Positions 34,523 to 44,858 are shown, counted from the first letter of the stretch. The stretch: 64,000 bases of DNA from Anaerolineaceae bacterium UBA6073 (GCA_002436085.1 DIXT01000030.1:62001-126000); one strand, 5' to 3'. Numbers and translations: made by a program. Notes: generated from the letters alone by a model not told the origin.

Positions 34523-36058
34523 ATGAAGAAAAGTGTAATGCTCGTCGCAATCTTTTTGATTGCCAGTATGGTGCTTGGCGCTTGCGCCACAGCAACAGAG
34601 GCTCCCGCGACTGAGGCTCCTGTCGTAACCGAAGCTCCGACCGAAGCCCCGACCGAGGTTCCGACCGAAGCATCCGCCGGTACCTTGCGCATTTGGGCTG
34701 ACGAACAGCGCGCCCCCGTTCTTACTGAATTGGGCGCTCAGTTCAAAGCCGAATATAACGTGGATGTGGTCGTTGAGAATATCTCTGGTATCCGCGATCA
34801 ATTCACCGTTGCAGCTCCCGCTGGCGAAGGCCCCGACATTATCGTAATCGCCCATGACCAGATGCCGGCGCTTGTTGCCTCCGGTCTGGCCGCCGAGATC
34901 GACCTCGGTGCCAAACAAGCCGATTTCCTCGAGTCCTCCATCAAAGCTTTTACCTACGCAGGCAAGCTCTATGGTATGCCCTACGCTCAGGAAAACCTCG
35001 GTTTCTTCTACAATACCGAGCTCGTCCCCACCCCTCCCACCACCTGGCAGGAAGTTTATGACATCAGCAAACAACTGATTGCTGACGGCAAAGTGGAATA
35101 TGGTATCGTTCTCGGCGGCACCTCCTACGATGCGTATCCCTGGATGACCTCTCAGGGCGGTTACATCTTTGGTGTGGACGCCAATGGCGACTACAATCCT
35201 GCTGACATCGGCGTCGGCGGCGAAGGCATGATAAGGTTCGGCGAAATGGCTCTGCAGTGGGTCAAAGACGGCGTTCTTTCCAATAACACCGACAACACCA
35301 CCGCCAAATCTATGTTCAAAGACGGCAACGTTGCCTTCTTCATGAACGGTCCCTGGGAAATCAAAAACCTGCGTGAAGCCGGCACTCCCTTCGCCATCAC
35401 CAAGTTCCCCGATGGCGGAACTCCCTTCCTCGGTGTCCAGGGCTTTGTCGTGAACGCCTTCAGCGAGAACATCCTGCTTGCGCAGTCCTTCCTGACCGAA
35501 TTTGTCGCGACCGAAGATGCTATGCTCAAGTTCTACGAAGCCGACCCCCGCGGTCCCGCCTACAAACCCGCTCTTGAGAAAGTGGATGATGCGGACCTGA
35601 TCGCGATTGCCGCTGCCGGCGAAGGCGCTCTGCCTATGCCCGCTATCCCCGAAATGGGCGCTGTCTGGTCTGACTGGGGCAATGCCCTGACCTTTATCTT
35701 CAATGAAGAGAAAACCCCCGAACAGGCTTATACAGATGCCGCCAACAACATCAGGATTGCCATTGCCTCCAAGGGCATGGTCAATGTGCCTGGTTCCTTC
35801 CAGAGCTTAGTTGGCTGCGCCTCTGACTGGATGCCTTACTGCGCTCAGACCGCTCTGGTCAAGGGCGATGACGGCAAATACACCGGCACCTTCCTGATCC
35901 CCGCGGGCGACTACGAATGTAAAGTTGCGCTCGACGGCGGTTGGGCTGTCTCCTACGGCGACGGCGATGCCAACTACAAGTTCACGGTTGCCGCTGATGG
36001 CAATGTGACCTTCATCTTTGATCCCGAAACCACAACCCTCGAGATCATTGTTCCGTAA
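34523..36058 (+). CDS. malE: Maltose/maltodextrin-type binding lipoprotein with C-terminal X25 starch module
   Basis: 511 residues from ATG 34523 (AAAGGAGA). Lipobox LGAC with Cys21, then a TEAPTEVPT linker, then a family 1 solute-binding protein (TLRIWADEQRAPVL ... GPDIIVIAHDQ ... NGPWEIKNLREAG) to about 415. From about 422 a second module opens VPGSFQSLVGCASDW and continues with YTGTFLIPAGDYECKVAL and GNVTFIFDPETTTLEI. This closely resembles the X25 module of amylopullulanases. The fusion would place a starch-binding domain next to the transporter on the cell surface. Confidence 0.92.
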   Translation: MKKSVMLVAIFLIASMVLGACATATEAPATEAPVVTEAPTEAPTEVPTEASAGTLRIWADEQRAPVLTELGAQFKAEYNVDVVVENISGIRDQFTVAAPAGEGPDIIVIAHDQMPALVASGLAAEIDLGAKQADFLESSIKAFTYAGKLYGMPYAQENLGFFYNTELVPTPPTTWQEVYDISKQLIADGKVEYGIVLGGTSYDAYPWMTSQGGYIFGVDANGDYNPADIGVGGEGMIRFGEMALQWVKDGVLSNNTDNTTAKSMFKDGNVAFFMNGPWEIKNLREAGTPFAITKFPDGGTPFLGVQGFVVNAFSENILLAQSFLTEFVATEDAMLKFYEADPRGPAYKPALEKVDDADLIAIAAAGEGALPMPAIPEMGAVWSDWGNALTFIFNEEKTPEQAYTDAANNIRIAIASKGMVNVPGSFQSLVGCASDWMPYCAQTALVKGDDGKYTGTFLIPAGDYECKVALDGGWAVSYGDGDANYKFTVAADGNVTFIFDPETTTLEIIVP

Positions 36059-36076
36059 ATCAGTTTTATAGTAACT

Positions 36077-36104
36077 GAGGAGACCAGGTTTGCCTGGTCT
36101 CCTC
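36077..36104 (+). promoter_or_regulatory. Intercistronic hairpin between malE and malF
   Basis: A 12-bp perfect stem GAGGAGACCAGG / CCTGGTCTCCTC with TTTG loop, no T-run after it. It is more likely an mRNA-stabilising or processing hairpin giving extra binding protein than a full terminator. Confidence 0.65.
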
Positions 36105-36173
36105 CAAACAATTTAATACGCAGTGTTCTTCGCAACACAAAGTGTGCTTTGCAACAAGAAGGAGTGACAGGTA

Positions 36174-37778
36174 ATGGGTGAAACGACTATCACGAAAACT
36201 CAGTTTGCAAAACAAACGATTTCCGGTCTTTCCTCGATTATCACCACCGCAATCGTTCTTTTAGTTGATGCGCTCCTTGGATACTTTACCTATCGATTAA
36301 TCACCCTGGGGTACATTCCGCTCGCGGTAGTTTTTATTTTGATTATCGCGATCATCAGCTTTGCGTTCCTCGTCCCAAAAGCCCATATGTTTCGCTGGAT
36401 GGCAGTCGGTTTGGCTGCCTGGCTGCTGTTCTCAATCTTCCCCATCCTTTATACCATTTACAATGCCTTTACTAACTACGGCGATGGCCATCTGATTACC
36501 CAGACGCAAGCTATCGCGCAAATCGAAGCGCAGACTTACCTGCCTGAAACGGGTAAAGCCTACCAATGGGTTGCATATCGTTCACCGGAAAACACTTACT
36601 TGCTCTGGTTGAAAGACGCTGAGGGCAATACCAGTATTGTGAGGATGGTAGACGCTCAGGCAGAAGATTACACACTTGAAGTGGTACCGGGTCAAAATGG
36701 TATTGGGGAGCTTGACGAGGAAGGCGCGCCAAAAACGATTGAGGACTATACCCGACTTAACCGCATTTCTGCGGCGACTGATAAGAACCTGACCAACATC
36801 AAATTTGGCGATCCGGAAAAGACCATTCAGATTCGCAGTCCTTCAGAAGCGGCGGAACTATTGCCGCTGTTCGTGTACGACCCAGAAGCCAACACATTCA
36901 CCAACCAGCAGACCGGAGTGGTCTATTCGGATATCGAAGGGACATACACTGCCAAAAACGGCGAAAAATTGATCCCTGGATACTCGGCTGTGGTAGGCAC
37001 GAAGAACTTTGTGCAGTTCATCTCTGCACCCGGACTGCGCGGACCACTTGCAACGATTGTGGTCTGGAACTTCATATTCGCTTTTATGAGCTTGTTCCTG
37101 ACATTCTCCGTGGGTCTGTTGATCTCCATTATTTATGGAGACCCTAAGTTTAAAGGCAAAAAGCTCCTGCGCTCGCTGCTGCTGATTCCCTACACCATTC
37201 CCAGCCTGATCACCATCCTGATCTGGCGCGGTATGTTGAATCCAGATCTTGGCGTCGTCAACCGCGTATTGGAAAGTGTGTTTGGGCTCTCCCCGGATTG
37301 GTTTAACGTCCCTTGGCTGGCGCGTTCGGCTATTCTAATTGTCAACACCTGGTTGGGGTATCCCTACTGGATGTTAGTTACTAGCGGCGCTTTGCAGTCC
37401 ATTCCAAGCGACATCTACGAAGCAGCTGAGGTGGACGGCGCTACGGGTTGGCAACGCTTCTGGAATATCACACTTCCATTGCTGCTGGTCTCTGTAGGTC
37501 CGTTGATGATTGCTTCGTTTATCTTCAATTTCAACAATTTCAATCTGATCTACGCGTTTATCAACGGTGGACCGCCCATCCCGACCGCAACAACCCAGGC
37601 TGGCTACACCGACATCATCATCAGTTACGTGTACAACCTGGCTTTTGCCAGTGGTCGCGGCGTACAGTACGGTTATGCTTCGGCCATTTCATTGGTCCTG
37701 TTCGTCTTGATTGCCGTGATGTCCCTGGCGCAATTCAGGTTCACGAATATGTGGGAGGAGGTTGGAGAAAATGTCTAA
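36174..37778 (+). CDS. malF: Maltose/maltodextrin ABC permease MalF
   Basis: 534 residues, ribosome site AAGGAG. Three N-terminal helices, a large extracytoplasmic insertion from about residue 100 to 285 as in MalF, then the transport core with EAAEVDGATGWQRFWNITLP (EAA loop, about 415-434) that docks the ATPase. It overlaps malG by 8 bp. The malK-type ATPase is missing from the operon and presumably supplied by a shared one elsewhere. Confidence 0.93.
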   Translation: MGETTITKTQFAKQTISGLSSIITTAIVLLVDALLGYFTYRLITLGYIPLAVVFILIIAIISFAFLVPKAHMFRWMAVGLAAWLLFSIFPILYTIYNAFTNYGDGHLITQTQAIAQIEAQTYLPETGKAYQWVAYRSPENTYLLWLKDAEGNTSIVRMVDAQAEDYTLEVVPGQNGIGELDEEGAPKTIEDYTRLNRISAATDKNLTNIKFGDPEKTIQIRSPSEAAELLPLFVYDPEANTFTNQQTGVVYSDIEGTYTAKNGEKLIPGYSAVVGTKNFVQFISAPGLRGPLATIVVWNFIFAFMSLFLTFSVGLLISIIYGDPKFKGKKLLRSLLLIPYTIPSLITILIWRGMLNPDLGVVNRVLESVFGLSPDWFNVPWLARSAILIVNTWLGYPYWMLVTSGALQSIPSDIYEAAEVDGATGWQRFWNITLPLLLVSVGPLMIASFIFNFNNFNLIYAFINGGPPIPTATTQAGYTDIIISYVYNLAFASGRGVQYGYASAISLVLFVLIAVMSLAQFRFTNMWEEVGENV

Positions 37779-38646
37779 TAAGCCCCAATCTATCAAAAGC
37801 AGCGAACGGGCAGGGCTGATCTTGCGCTGGCTGCTTGCTATTGTCCTGGTCACATTCAGTATTTTCCCGGTGCTCTGGATTATTTCTGCGGCAATCAACC
37901 CGGTGACTGACATGGCAAATCAGCAGCTCATTCCCAAAAACGCGGACTTTTCCAATTTCCGGGAGTTAACAACCAATCCGGTTTTTCCGTTTTTTACCTG
38001 GCTGAAGAACTCGCTGAAAGTCTCAATCCTTTCTACGCTGCTGACGCTCTCGCTGACAACAATGGCGGCTTTCGCGTTTTCCCGCTTTCGCTTCCGCGGC
38101 AGGCAGGGGCTGCTTAAAGCCATTCTGCTCATTCAAAGCTTCCCGAACCTGCTCGCAATCGTGGCGTTGTTCTCCATTGTCAAGCAAATCGGGGACGTCA
38201 TTCCCTGGCTTGGCCTAAACACGCACGCCGGTTTAATCCTGGTGTATTCGGGCGGCGCGATGGGTATGAACATCTGGCTGATGAAAGGATACATGGATAC
38301 CATCCCGCGCGACATTGATGAATCCGCGCATGTGGACGGCGCCACCGATTGGCAGGTGTTCAGCAAGCTCATCCTGCCGCTCTTGCGGCCAATCCTGACG
38401 GTTATTGGCATCCTCAGCTTCATCGGCACCTACGGCGAGTTTATTATTGCCCGCACGTTGCTAACCAAGCGTGAGATGCAAACTGCTATGGTGGGTCTGC
38501 AAATTTTCACCGCCGGGCAATACACCCAGAACTGGGGTGTGTTCGCAGCCGGCGCGCTGATCGCTGCGGTGCCCATTATGGCGATCTACCTGATCCTGCA
38601 GGACCAGATCGTAGGCGGTCTGACCCAAGGCGCGGTCAAGGGTTAA
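37771..38646 (+). CDS. malG: Maltose/maltodextrin ABC permease MalG
   Basis: 291 residues from ATG 37771, with GGAGGAGGTTGGAG upstream and an 8-bp overlap with malF. Six helices and the EAA-loop variant DESAHVDGATDWQVFSKLILP. Ends VGGLTQGAVKG, a typical MalG C-terminus that contacts the ATPase. Confidence 0.94.
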   Translation: MSNKPQSIKSSERAGLILRWLLAIVLVTFSIFPVLWIISAAINPVTDMANQQLIPKNADFSNFRELTTNPVFPFFTWLKNSLKVSILSTLLTLSLTTMAAFAFSRFRFRGRQGLLKAILLIQSFPNLLAIVALFSIVKQIGDVIPWLGLNTHAGLILVYSGGAMGMNIWLMKGYMDTIPRDIDESAHVDGATDWQVFSKLILPLLRPILTVIGILSFIGTYGEFIIARTLLTKREMQTAMVGLQIFTAGQYTQNWGVFAAGALIAAVPIMAIYLILQDQIVGGLTQGAVKG

Positions 38647-38659
38647 GCAACACTAACGA

Positions 38660-38690
38660 AACAGGGCGGTTGCAGCCGCCCTGTTTTTGT
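38660..38690 (+). terminator. Intrinsic terminator after malG
   Basis: 10-bp stem AACAGGGCGG / CCGCCCTGTT, TTGCAG loop, followed by TTTTGTTT. Confidence 0.85.
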
Positions 38691-38706
38691 TTAAGGAGAA
38701 CGCTAC

Positions 38707-38853
38707 ATGGAATTTCCACAATCCAATCCTCTTGCGGTCACTGCGAGACCCTTTGCCATCCAGCTATATTGTAATGATCTTCATTGGTTTGGCAATGGGT
38801 CGTGGCAGTCTGCACTTCTAGGCTCGGATAGTCTAAAGACCTTTGATAACTAA
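38707..38853 (+). pseudogene. Gene start run into a dispersed repeat (48-codon remnant)
   Basis: TAAGGAG lies 10 nt before ATG 38707, a good translation start, but after about 10 codons the frame enters a repeat shared with the 59.6 kb region (38741-38759 and 38797-38813) and stops at 38851. The protein has no features. Probably the head of a gene destroyed by repeat insertion, or chance. Confidence 0.35.
38741..38813. repeat. Dispersed palindromic repeat, copy A
   Basis: CTGCGAGACCCTTTGCCAT (38741-38759) and GGGTCGTGGCAGTCTGC (38797-38813) both recur, in the same order and orientation, at 59658-59676 and 59715-59731. The two halves are imperfect inverted repeats of each other, so the element can fold as a hairpin. 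The rest of the gap from 38854 to 39040 shows no gene. Confidence 0.75.
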
Positions 38854-39040
38854 CAAGCCAAAATGCAGAGTCCATAAGGGATGATTCCTATGCCCCGCTT
38901 CTGTTATCATCAAGTTCGTATAACTCATTGCAGGGATTACAAACCCGCGCTGCAAGTTCATACACGACAAATGGCACGGAAAATTAAGTGCGCTCTTTTG
39001 TGGGCTGGTAAGTTCTCTGGGTAACTGTACCTGTGAGGAA

Positions 39041-40372
39041 CTACTCGTACTTTAGCGCGTCCACGGGAACGAGCGTGGCTGCGTTCAAAGCCGGGTAAAG
39101 CCCGGAGAGCAATCCCACCAGCGTGGCAAACACAATAGAGAAAATCGGCAGCCAGAAGGGGGTGGAGGTCGCGATGGGCGTGGAGCTCATGTAACCATTG
39201 CTGGCAGCCTGGCTGGCAAGGTAAGAGCTGGCAAACACGTTGATCACCGCGCTGATGATCCATCCCAGCGCTGCCCCGCCAATTCCGCCAACGAAACCGA
39301 TGCCTGCTGCCTCGCCCAGGAAGATGGTCAGGATGTTATTGTTGGTTGCGCCGATGGCTTTCATAATGCCAATTTCACGCGTGCGCTCCAAAATAGACAT
39401 GGTCATCGTATTCGCGATCCCAATGGCAGCCACGAGCAGCGCAATCGCGCCGACGCCGCCAAAGATAATCTGCATGATGGTGAAAAATGAGTTAATCCCC
39501 TGCACCATGGATTGAGGCGTGTACGCCTGCAAACCCATGTTGATGATTTGTTCGCTGATCGCTACGACTTCTTTGGGGCTTTCCGCTTTGACCAGGACCT
39601 GGTTGTAGCCTTCCTTTTCACGGTTGATTTTCCTGCCCATGCCCCATTCATTCCAGCGGGTAAGCTCATCCAGAGTCATGTACATGTTGTAGTCCGACTC
39701 ACCCTTGCTTTCCTTCAGCACGCCGACCACTTCCATGTTGTAGGAACGGCGGGTTTCGGTCCCGTCCTGATTCCATTTGATCAGGGTTACTTTCAGCACC
39801 TTGCCCATCAGGTCCGGCGGCTCGATTGGCTCCGCGTTGGGTCTGGGGTTGGGGTCGTAAAAGTTGCGATTGATATAGGCGCCGATAACCAGCTTGCCCC
39901 TGCCAAGTTCGGTGGTACCCTGGGAAGCTTCCAGGTTCATGTCAGTCAAGTCCGCCACATCCACTCCCTGGAAATTTCCCCAGGAGGTCAGTTTGTCAAA
40001 AGTGATTTCTGAACCGACGCTGATGTAATCCTGTATGATGACGCGTTTGACGCCCGGGAGCGCCTTGATTTGCTCAATGACCGTAGGTGTAATTAAGACA
40101 AGATCCTGCTGGTCAATCCCATTACCGCCTCCGCCGCCTCCTCCGCCACCGCCCTTTATCTCCATCGGATAACCCGGGTAGACGGTGATGTTGGATAGGT
40201 CGCTGATCCCCCACAGGGATTCGGTGGCGTTCTTTTGCAGGCCTGCGCCAAGCGAGACGAGCGTGACCACCGCCGCGGTGCCAATCACTACCCCGATAGC
40301 GGTAAGTAAAACCCGACCCTTCCGGCGGGCAAGGTTGGCGACAATCAGGTCGACGAGATCGCTAAATCGCAT
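39041..40372 (-). CDS. MacB/FtsX-type ABC transporter permease
   Basis: 443 residues. An N-terminal helix follows LIVANLARRKGRVLLTAIGVVIG, then a long extracytoplasmic domain of about 240 residues, then three C-terminal helices (FFTIMQIIFGGVGAIALLVAAIGIANTM, with SILERTREIGIMKAIGATN). This is the MacB/LolC mechanotransmission topology. A run of ten glycines (about residues 73-83) sits early in the extracytoplasmic part. Last gene of a four-gene minus-strand operon with its ATPase. Confidence 0.92.
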   Translation of the reverse strand: MRFSDLVDLIVANLARRKGRVLLTAIGVVIGTAAVVTLVSLGAGLQKNATESLWGISDLSNITVYPGYPMEIKGGGGGGGGGGNGIDQQDLVLITPTVIEQIKALPGVKRVIIQDYISVGSEITFDKLTSWGNFQGVDVADLTDMNLEASQGTTELGRGKLVIGAYINRNFYDPNPRPNAEPIEPPDLMGKVLKVTLIKWNQDGTETRRSYNMEVVGVLKESKGESDYNMYMTLDELTRWNEWGMGRKINREKEGYNQVLVKAESPKEVVAISEQIINMGLQAYTPQSMVQGINSFFTIMQIIFGGVGAIALLVAAIGIANTMTMSILERTREIGIMKAIGATNNNILTIFLGEAAGIGFVGGIGGAALGWIISAVINVFASSYLASQAASNGYMSSTPIATSTPFWLPIFSIVFATLVGLLSGLYPALNAATLVPVDALKYE

Positions 40373-40401
40373 AAGAAATCCTTGTTACGTTTTCCAATCA
40401 A

Positions 40402-41802
40402 TCAAGGGACGTTCTTGAAGCCCTCTTCCACCGGCATTTCAATGGGTTGTTCGGTGCTGCTGCCTGTGCCGATGCCCAAAAAGCCTTTGATCGCGTTCCA
40501 GATCTTTGCCCAGAAACCGACCGGCTGCTCAGGTTCTACAGGCATCTCGCCTTCGCCGGGAATTGGTTCTTCAGGGATTTCCATGGGGGGCTGTACCTCG
40601 ATATCGAGCGCGGATTCATATACACGCAGCTGATTAAAGTCGTCCGTGTAGTTGATGGTTATATTAATCTTGGTCGGTCCCTCGCCAAAAGGTGTATACA
40701 TCACGTCCCAGGTAAAGTAACCGCCGGGATCAAGCGTGCCCACCAGCCCGGTATTGTTTTGCAGGTCAGCATTCTCGGAGCTGACAGTCATATTGCCAAG
40801 CACGGTGGTTTTGCGCGAAAGGTTGGTAATCTGGATTGGGAGCGCGGTCATCATGCCGTTAAAGAACATGCCCGGATCGCGATAGAAGCTGATCTCCAGT
40901 TGGGGGAGGGCGTAGACCAGTAGGGTGATCAGTTGATCATCAACCGCGCGGGTTCCTCCCGGGGCGGTGTAGACCAGCGAGACCTTCAGCGGGTAAGCGC
41001 CGGGCACAGTGCTGACATTCACCACGAACTGCTGCTCGGTTTCCACAGAGGCGCCTACCGGCAGGTCGCCCAGGAGCGCCACGTTGGAGCTGCCTACAGG
41101 CGCGAAGTTGGTCAGGTCGCCGGTGGAACCGGAGATGCCAGGCTGGGGTGTGCCCTGTTCATTGGGCGCGAGCGAAACGCCGCCGCCGTACACCAACGAA
41201 ACATTGCTGGCGTCCGCCACGCCGGCGTTGGCAATTTTCAGCTTCAGCTTAAAGGACGAGCCGGGCTGCAGCGGGTCCACGTCTGTACTGTAGCCGGAGA
41301 TCACCAGCTGCGGCTTTGTGGCCGGGCCCGGGGTAGGGGTTTGGGTCGGGCTGGCCACGGCTGACTGGGCAATGGCAATATAAAAGACGAAGGAGCTGGT
41401 GTAGCTCGTGCCGGCGTCATCGGTATAAGTGGCGGTGGCGTTAATCACGCCGGAATATTTCCAGCTGCTGTAATCGCTCACGCGAAAGCGCAGGGTGGTG
41501 CCTGGTTTGTCGTCGAGTTGGATATCATTCAGCGTAAATACACCGCCGTCCAAGGGGATGAAGTCCTCGCTGCTGAAGGTCATCACCACGTTTTTGGCAG
41601 CGGCTGGGCTGTTATTGCTGATTACGAAGGTAAAGTCGAAAGGCGCCCACGGCGAGACCGCGGTATTTGGCCCCGGAGAGTAAGAATAAATGTAAAGCAG
41701 CGGCTGCGTGGCTTGCGCGGTTGCCGGCTGCGCGGGCGCGCTTGCCAGCAAAAATGCCAGCACGAGTACTGCTGCGGAAAATAGATAGAATGTTTTTTTC
41801 AT
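40402..41802 (-). CDS. Secreted protein with CARDB-like repeats
   Basis: 466 residues. Signal peptide (MKKTFYLFSAAVLVLAFLLASAPAQPATA), then three immunoglobulin-like modules with the NSPAAAKNVVMTF / IANAGVADASNVSL / ITNLSRKTTVLGN pattern of CARDB-type adhesion domains, joined by a PTQTPTPGP linker. It ends with a helical WAKIWNAIKGFLGIG and acidic tail. In this operon it takes the place of a MacA-like adaptor and may couple to the permease outside the membrane; that is inference. Confidence 0.72.
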   Translation of the reverse strand: MKKTFYLFSAAVLVLAFLLASAPAQPATAQATQPLLYIYSYSPGPNTAVSPWAPFDFTFVISNNSPAAAKNVVMTFSSEDFIPLDGGVFTLNDIQLDDKPGTTLRFRVSDYSSWKYSGVINATATYTDDAGTSYTSSFVFYIAIAQSAVASPTQTPTPGPATKPQLVISGYSTDVDPLQPGSSFKLKLKIANAGVADASNVSLVYGGGVSLAPNEQGTPQPGISGSTGDLTNFAPVGSSNVALLGDLPVGASVETEQQFVVNVSTVPGAYPLKVSLVYTAPGGTRAVDDQLITLLVYALPQLEISFYRDPGMFFNGMMTALPIQITNLSRKTTVLGNMTVSSENADLQNNTGLVGTLDPGGYFTWDVMYTPFGEGPTKINITINYTDDFNQLRVYESALDIEVQPPMEIPEEPIPGEGEMPVEPEQPVGFWAKIWNAIKGFLGIGTGSSTEQPIEMPVEEGFKNVP

Positions 41803-41804
41803 GG

Positions 41805-42541
<737 letters not shown>

Positions 42542-42542
<1 letters not shown>

Positions 42543-43327
42543 TAGAAGAAATAGAAGCTGCTCGTTGTGGAAATGCCGCTCAGTAAAGTCCCGATGAACC
42601 CGGGAATCCCCAGCAGCAGCAGCATGATGAATACGGCTGCCAGCGCGGAGCTGAGCGCCTTGCTCTTGGACAAACCTGAAAGCGTCCGCACGCCAAGCAG
42701 AAGCAGAATAATATGCCAGATGTAATACAGGTCCACAGACGAAAGCACGCTGCGCAGGTAGGCTTTGAATCCGACAGCATCTGATGGGAGCAGCGAGGAG
42801 AGCCCCGGGTTCTCAACCAGCCTCCGCGCGAACAGGACTACAAAGATTTCCACCAGAACGCGCAGAATAAAAGGTGTCATGGACCAGGCTACCAGATTGC
42901 TGGCGCCTATGTGGCTGGAGCGGCTGCCCCGCAGCGTAATGGCCAGGTGCAGCAGGCTGCTTGTCAGCAGCCATATCAACCAATACCCGCTCACCCGGCG
43001 CAGGACAGGGAAAACATACAAAAACAAGGGCGATGTTTGCGAGGCTTGTGCTTGCAAGAAAGCGTTCTGCTCGTCGCTGGTCCAGTACTGGAAGTTCTCC
43101 GGTATATTCGAACCCGACTGGACAATTTGGCGCTGTATTGGCGCAGCAACGAGCACAGCCAGAATGATCAGCGCGGAAAGTACCAGCAAGGGCGTCAGCC
43201 AGACCGCTTTTTTCTCCGCCAGAACTGCCTGGATGGTTTTGCGCGGTTTTAGCAGCATACCGGGCAGCCAGCGCCAGTGCATATCAGGCGCAGCGGTTTT
43301 GTTCTTTTCGATTGTGGATTCAGACAT
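42542..43327 (-). CDS. Yip1-like integral membrane protein
   Basis: 261 residues from ATG 43327 (a longer open frame upstream has no signs of coding). WLPGMLLKPRKTIQAVLAEKK at the start resembles the Yip1-domain opening (family form P...tf..i...p). Five helices follow, ending in two Gly-rich ones. First gene of the MacB-like operon. The role is unknown; such proteins often precede efflux operons. Confidence 0.65.
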
Positions 43328-43604
43328 AGCACCCTGTCTTTTACATAAAGTTATGTTCAGGACGAAAATCGGCGCGCTTTGTTCCCGGCGCGCAGTCGTG
43401 GGAGCTTCTAGAAATATAAACATTTTACCCGTTTCGTGAAAAGATATCCACAAGCAGCGGCAGAAGGCTCCTGCCAAATTCCTCTTATTCAGCAGGCCCC
43501 GTGCGCTAAAAGGACCACCTTCTTCCGAGGAGAAACAGACGGTTGTACTCCCGGCGGAGCTTGACAGCTTGTATTTACCTTACTAATCGGGTATACTGTA
43601 CCTG
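43328..43604. other. Intergenic region with decayed gene fragment
   Basis: 43491-43558 is a diverged copy of 44904-44971. On the minus strand both can be read as (R/Q)EYNRLF(L/H)LG(R/K), the one here frameshifted afterwards. This looks like two relics of a duplicated ancestral gene on either side of the DUF4143 gene. No intact gene is seen. A promoter for the next gene (TTGTAT 43569, 17 bp, TATACT 43592) lies at the right end. Confidence 0.5.
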
Positions 43605-43631
43605 CTAATCAGGAATTATATGCCTGATTAG
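43605..43631. promoter_or_regulatory. Inverted repeat operator before the DUF4143 ATPase gene
   Basis: CTAATCAGG / CCTGATTAG, 9-bp perfect arms with a 9-bp spacer, between the -10 and the start codon. A degenerate version stands in the same place before the decayed paralogue (about 48568-48592), so the site belongs to the gene family. Confidence 0.65.
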
Positions 43632-43643
43632 CAGGAGTTAGAA

Positions 43644-44858
43644 ATGTACATAAAACGCCAGATTGAAGAAACAATTCTTAATAGTTCAGCAACGTTTCCG
43701 GTTGTTCTTTTGACGGGACCAAGGCAGACTGGAAAAAGTACGGTGCTGCGGCATCTGAAGCAGCCTGGAAGAACTTACGTCACTCTGGATAATCCTGCAA
43801 TAAGAGAAGCCGCCAGATCCGCGCCGGATTTGTTCTTTCAACGTTTTCCACCCCCTCTGATTCTTGATGAGATTCAGTATGCCCCTCAACTGTTTCCATA
43901 CATCAAGATGATTGTAGATGAACGCCAGGAAAATGGTTTATTCTGGTTGACAGGATCTCAGGTTTTCGAGATGATGAAATATGTGCAGGAATCCCTTGCG
44001 GGGCGAGTTAGTTTGTTAAAAATGTACGGATTTTCTCAAGCAGAAAAAGAGGGACGCACTGCGCTGGCTTTTCCCCCTGAACAAAAAGATTTAATTGCAC
44101 TTGCTTCAAGACAGAGTCCGAAATCTGCTGAGCAAATTTATCAATCCATTTGGCGGGGTTCTATGCCCAGGGTGATTACACAGCCTGCAATGGATGTTGA
44201 GAATTATTACGCCTCCTATGTCCAAACATACCTTGAACGTGATGTTCGCTTGATTACGACAATTTCGGATGAAGGTCAATTCGTGCGCTTTATCAAGCTT
44301 ATCGCAGCCAGAACCGCCCAGGAACTTAATTTGGCAGCTCTTGCCCGAGAGATTGGAGTTGATGCAAAGACATGCCGCCGTTGGTTGGATATTCTGGAAA
44401 TAACCGGCCTTGTTTTTGAGCTACCTGCCTATTCAGGGAACCTGAGCGACCGATTAATAAAGCGTCCTAAAATCTACTTTATGGATACAGGTCTGGCTGG
44501 CTATCTTACTGGTTGGCAATCAGCTGAAGCAATGTTGAATGGAAGCTACGGCGGTGCCGTGTTTGAGACTTGGGTTGTGTCTGAGATTATGAAAAGTTGG
44601 TGGTTCAACGGAAAACTCCCCAATGTTTACTACTACAGGGATAGAATGCAGAAAGAAGTGGACTTGATTATTTTAAGAAATCAGCAGCTTCTACCGTTTG
44701 AGATCAAAAAAAGCGCTAATCCCAGTCATGCATTGAAAAACTTCCCTGCTGTGGAAAAACTGGCCGTTGAGATTGGCTTTGGAGGGGTATTGAGTCTCTC
44801 ACCGGACCTCCTGCCCATTAATGAAAAGTACTGGCAGATTCCAGTCTCTCTGCTTTGA
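43644..44858 (+). CDS. DUF4143-type AAA ATPase
   Basis: 404 residues. MYIKRQIEETILNSS, Walker A GPRQTGKST (about 27-35), Walker B LILDEIQYAP (about 71-80), sensor WLTGSQVFEM, then a winged-helix segment (LARE.GVDAKTCRRWLDIL) and the DUF4143 nuclease-like end with FETWVVSEI, YYRDRMQKEVDLII and FEIKKS. These widespread ATPases have no agreed function; the E-VD-ExK series resembles a PD-(D/E)xK nuclease core. It has a palindromic operator and a decayed relative at 48.6 kb. Confidence 0.92.
   Translation: MYIKRQIEETILNSSATFPVVLLTGPRQTGKSTVLRHLKQPGRTYVTLDNPAIREAARSAPDLFFQRFPPPLILDEIQYAPQLFPYIKMIVDERQENGLFWLTGSQVFEMMKYVQESLAGRVSLLKMYGFSQAEKEGRTALAFPPEQKDLIALASRQSPKSAEQIYQSIWRGSMPRVITQPAMDVENYYASYVQTYLERDVRLITTISDEGQFVRFIKLIAARTAQELNLAALAREIGVDAKTCRRWLDILEITGLVFELPAYSGNLSDRLIKRPKIYFMDTGLAGYLTGWQSAEAMLNGSYGGAVFETWVVSEIMKSWWFNGKLPNVYYYRDRMQKEVDLIILRNQQLLPFEIKKSANPSHALKNFPAVEKLAVEIGFGGVLSLSPDLLPINEKYWQIPVSLL

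Noticed and set aside
40120..40160. Run of glycine codons in the MacB-like permease as frameshift or assembly error
   Set aside because: The frame continues correctly on both sides and codons alternate (mostly GGC/GGA/GGT), so it is more likely a real flexible linker.
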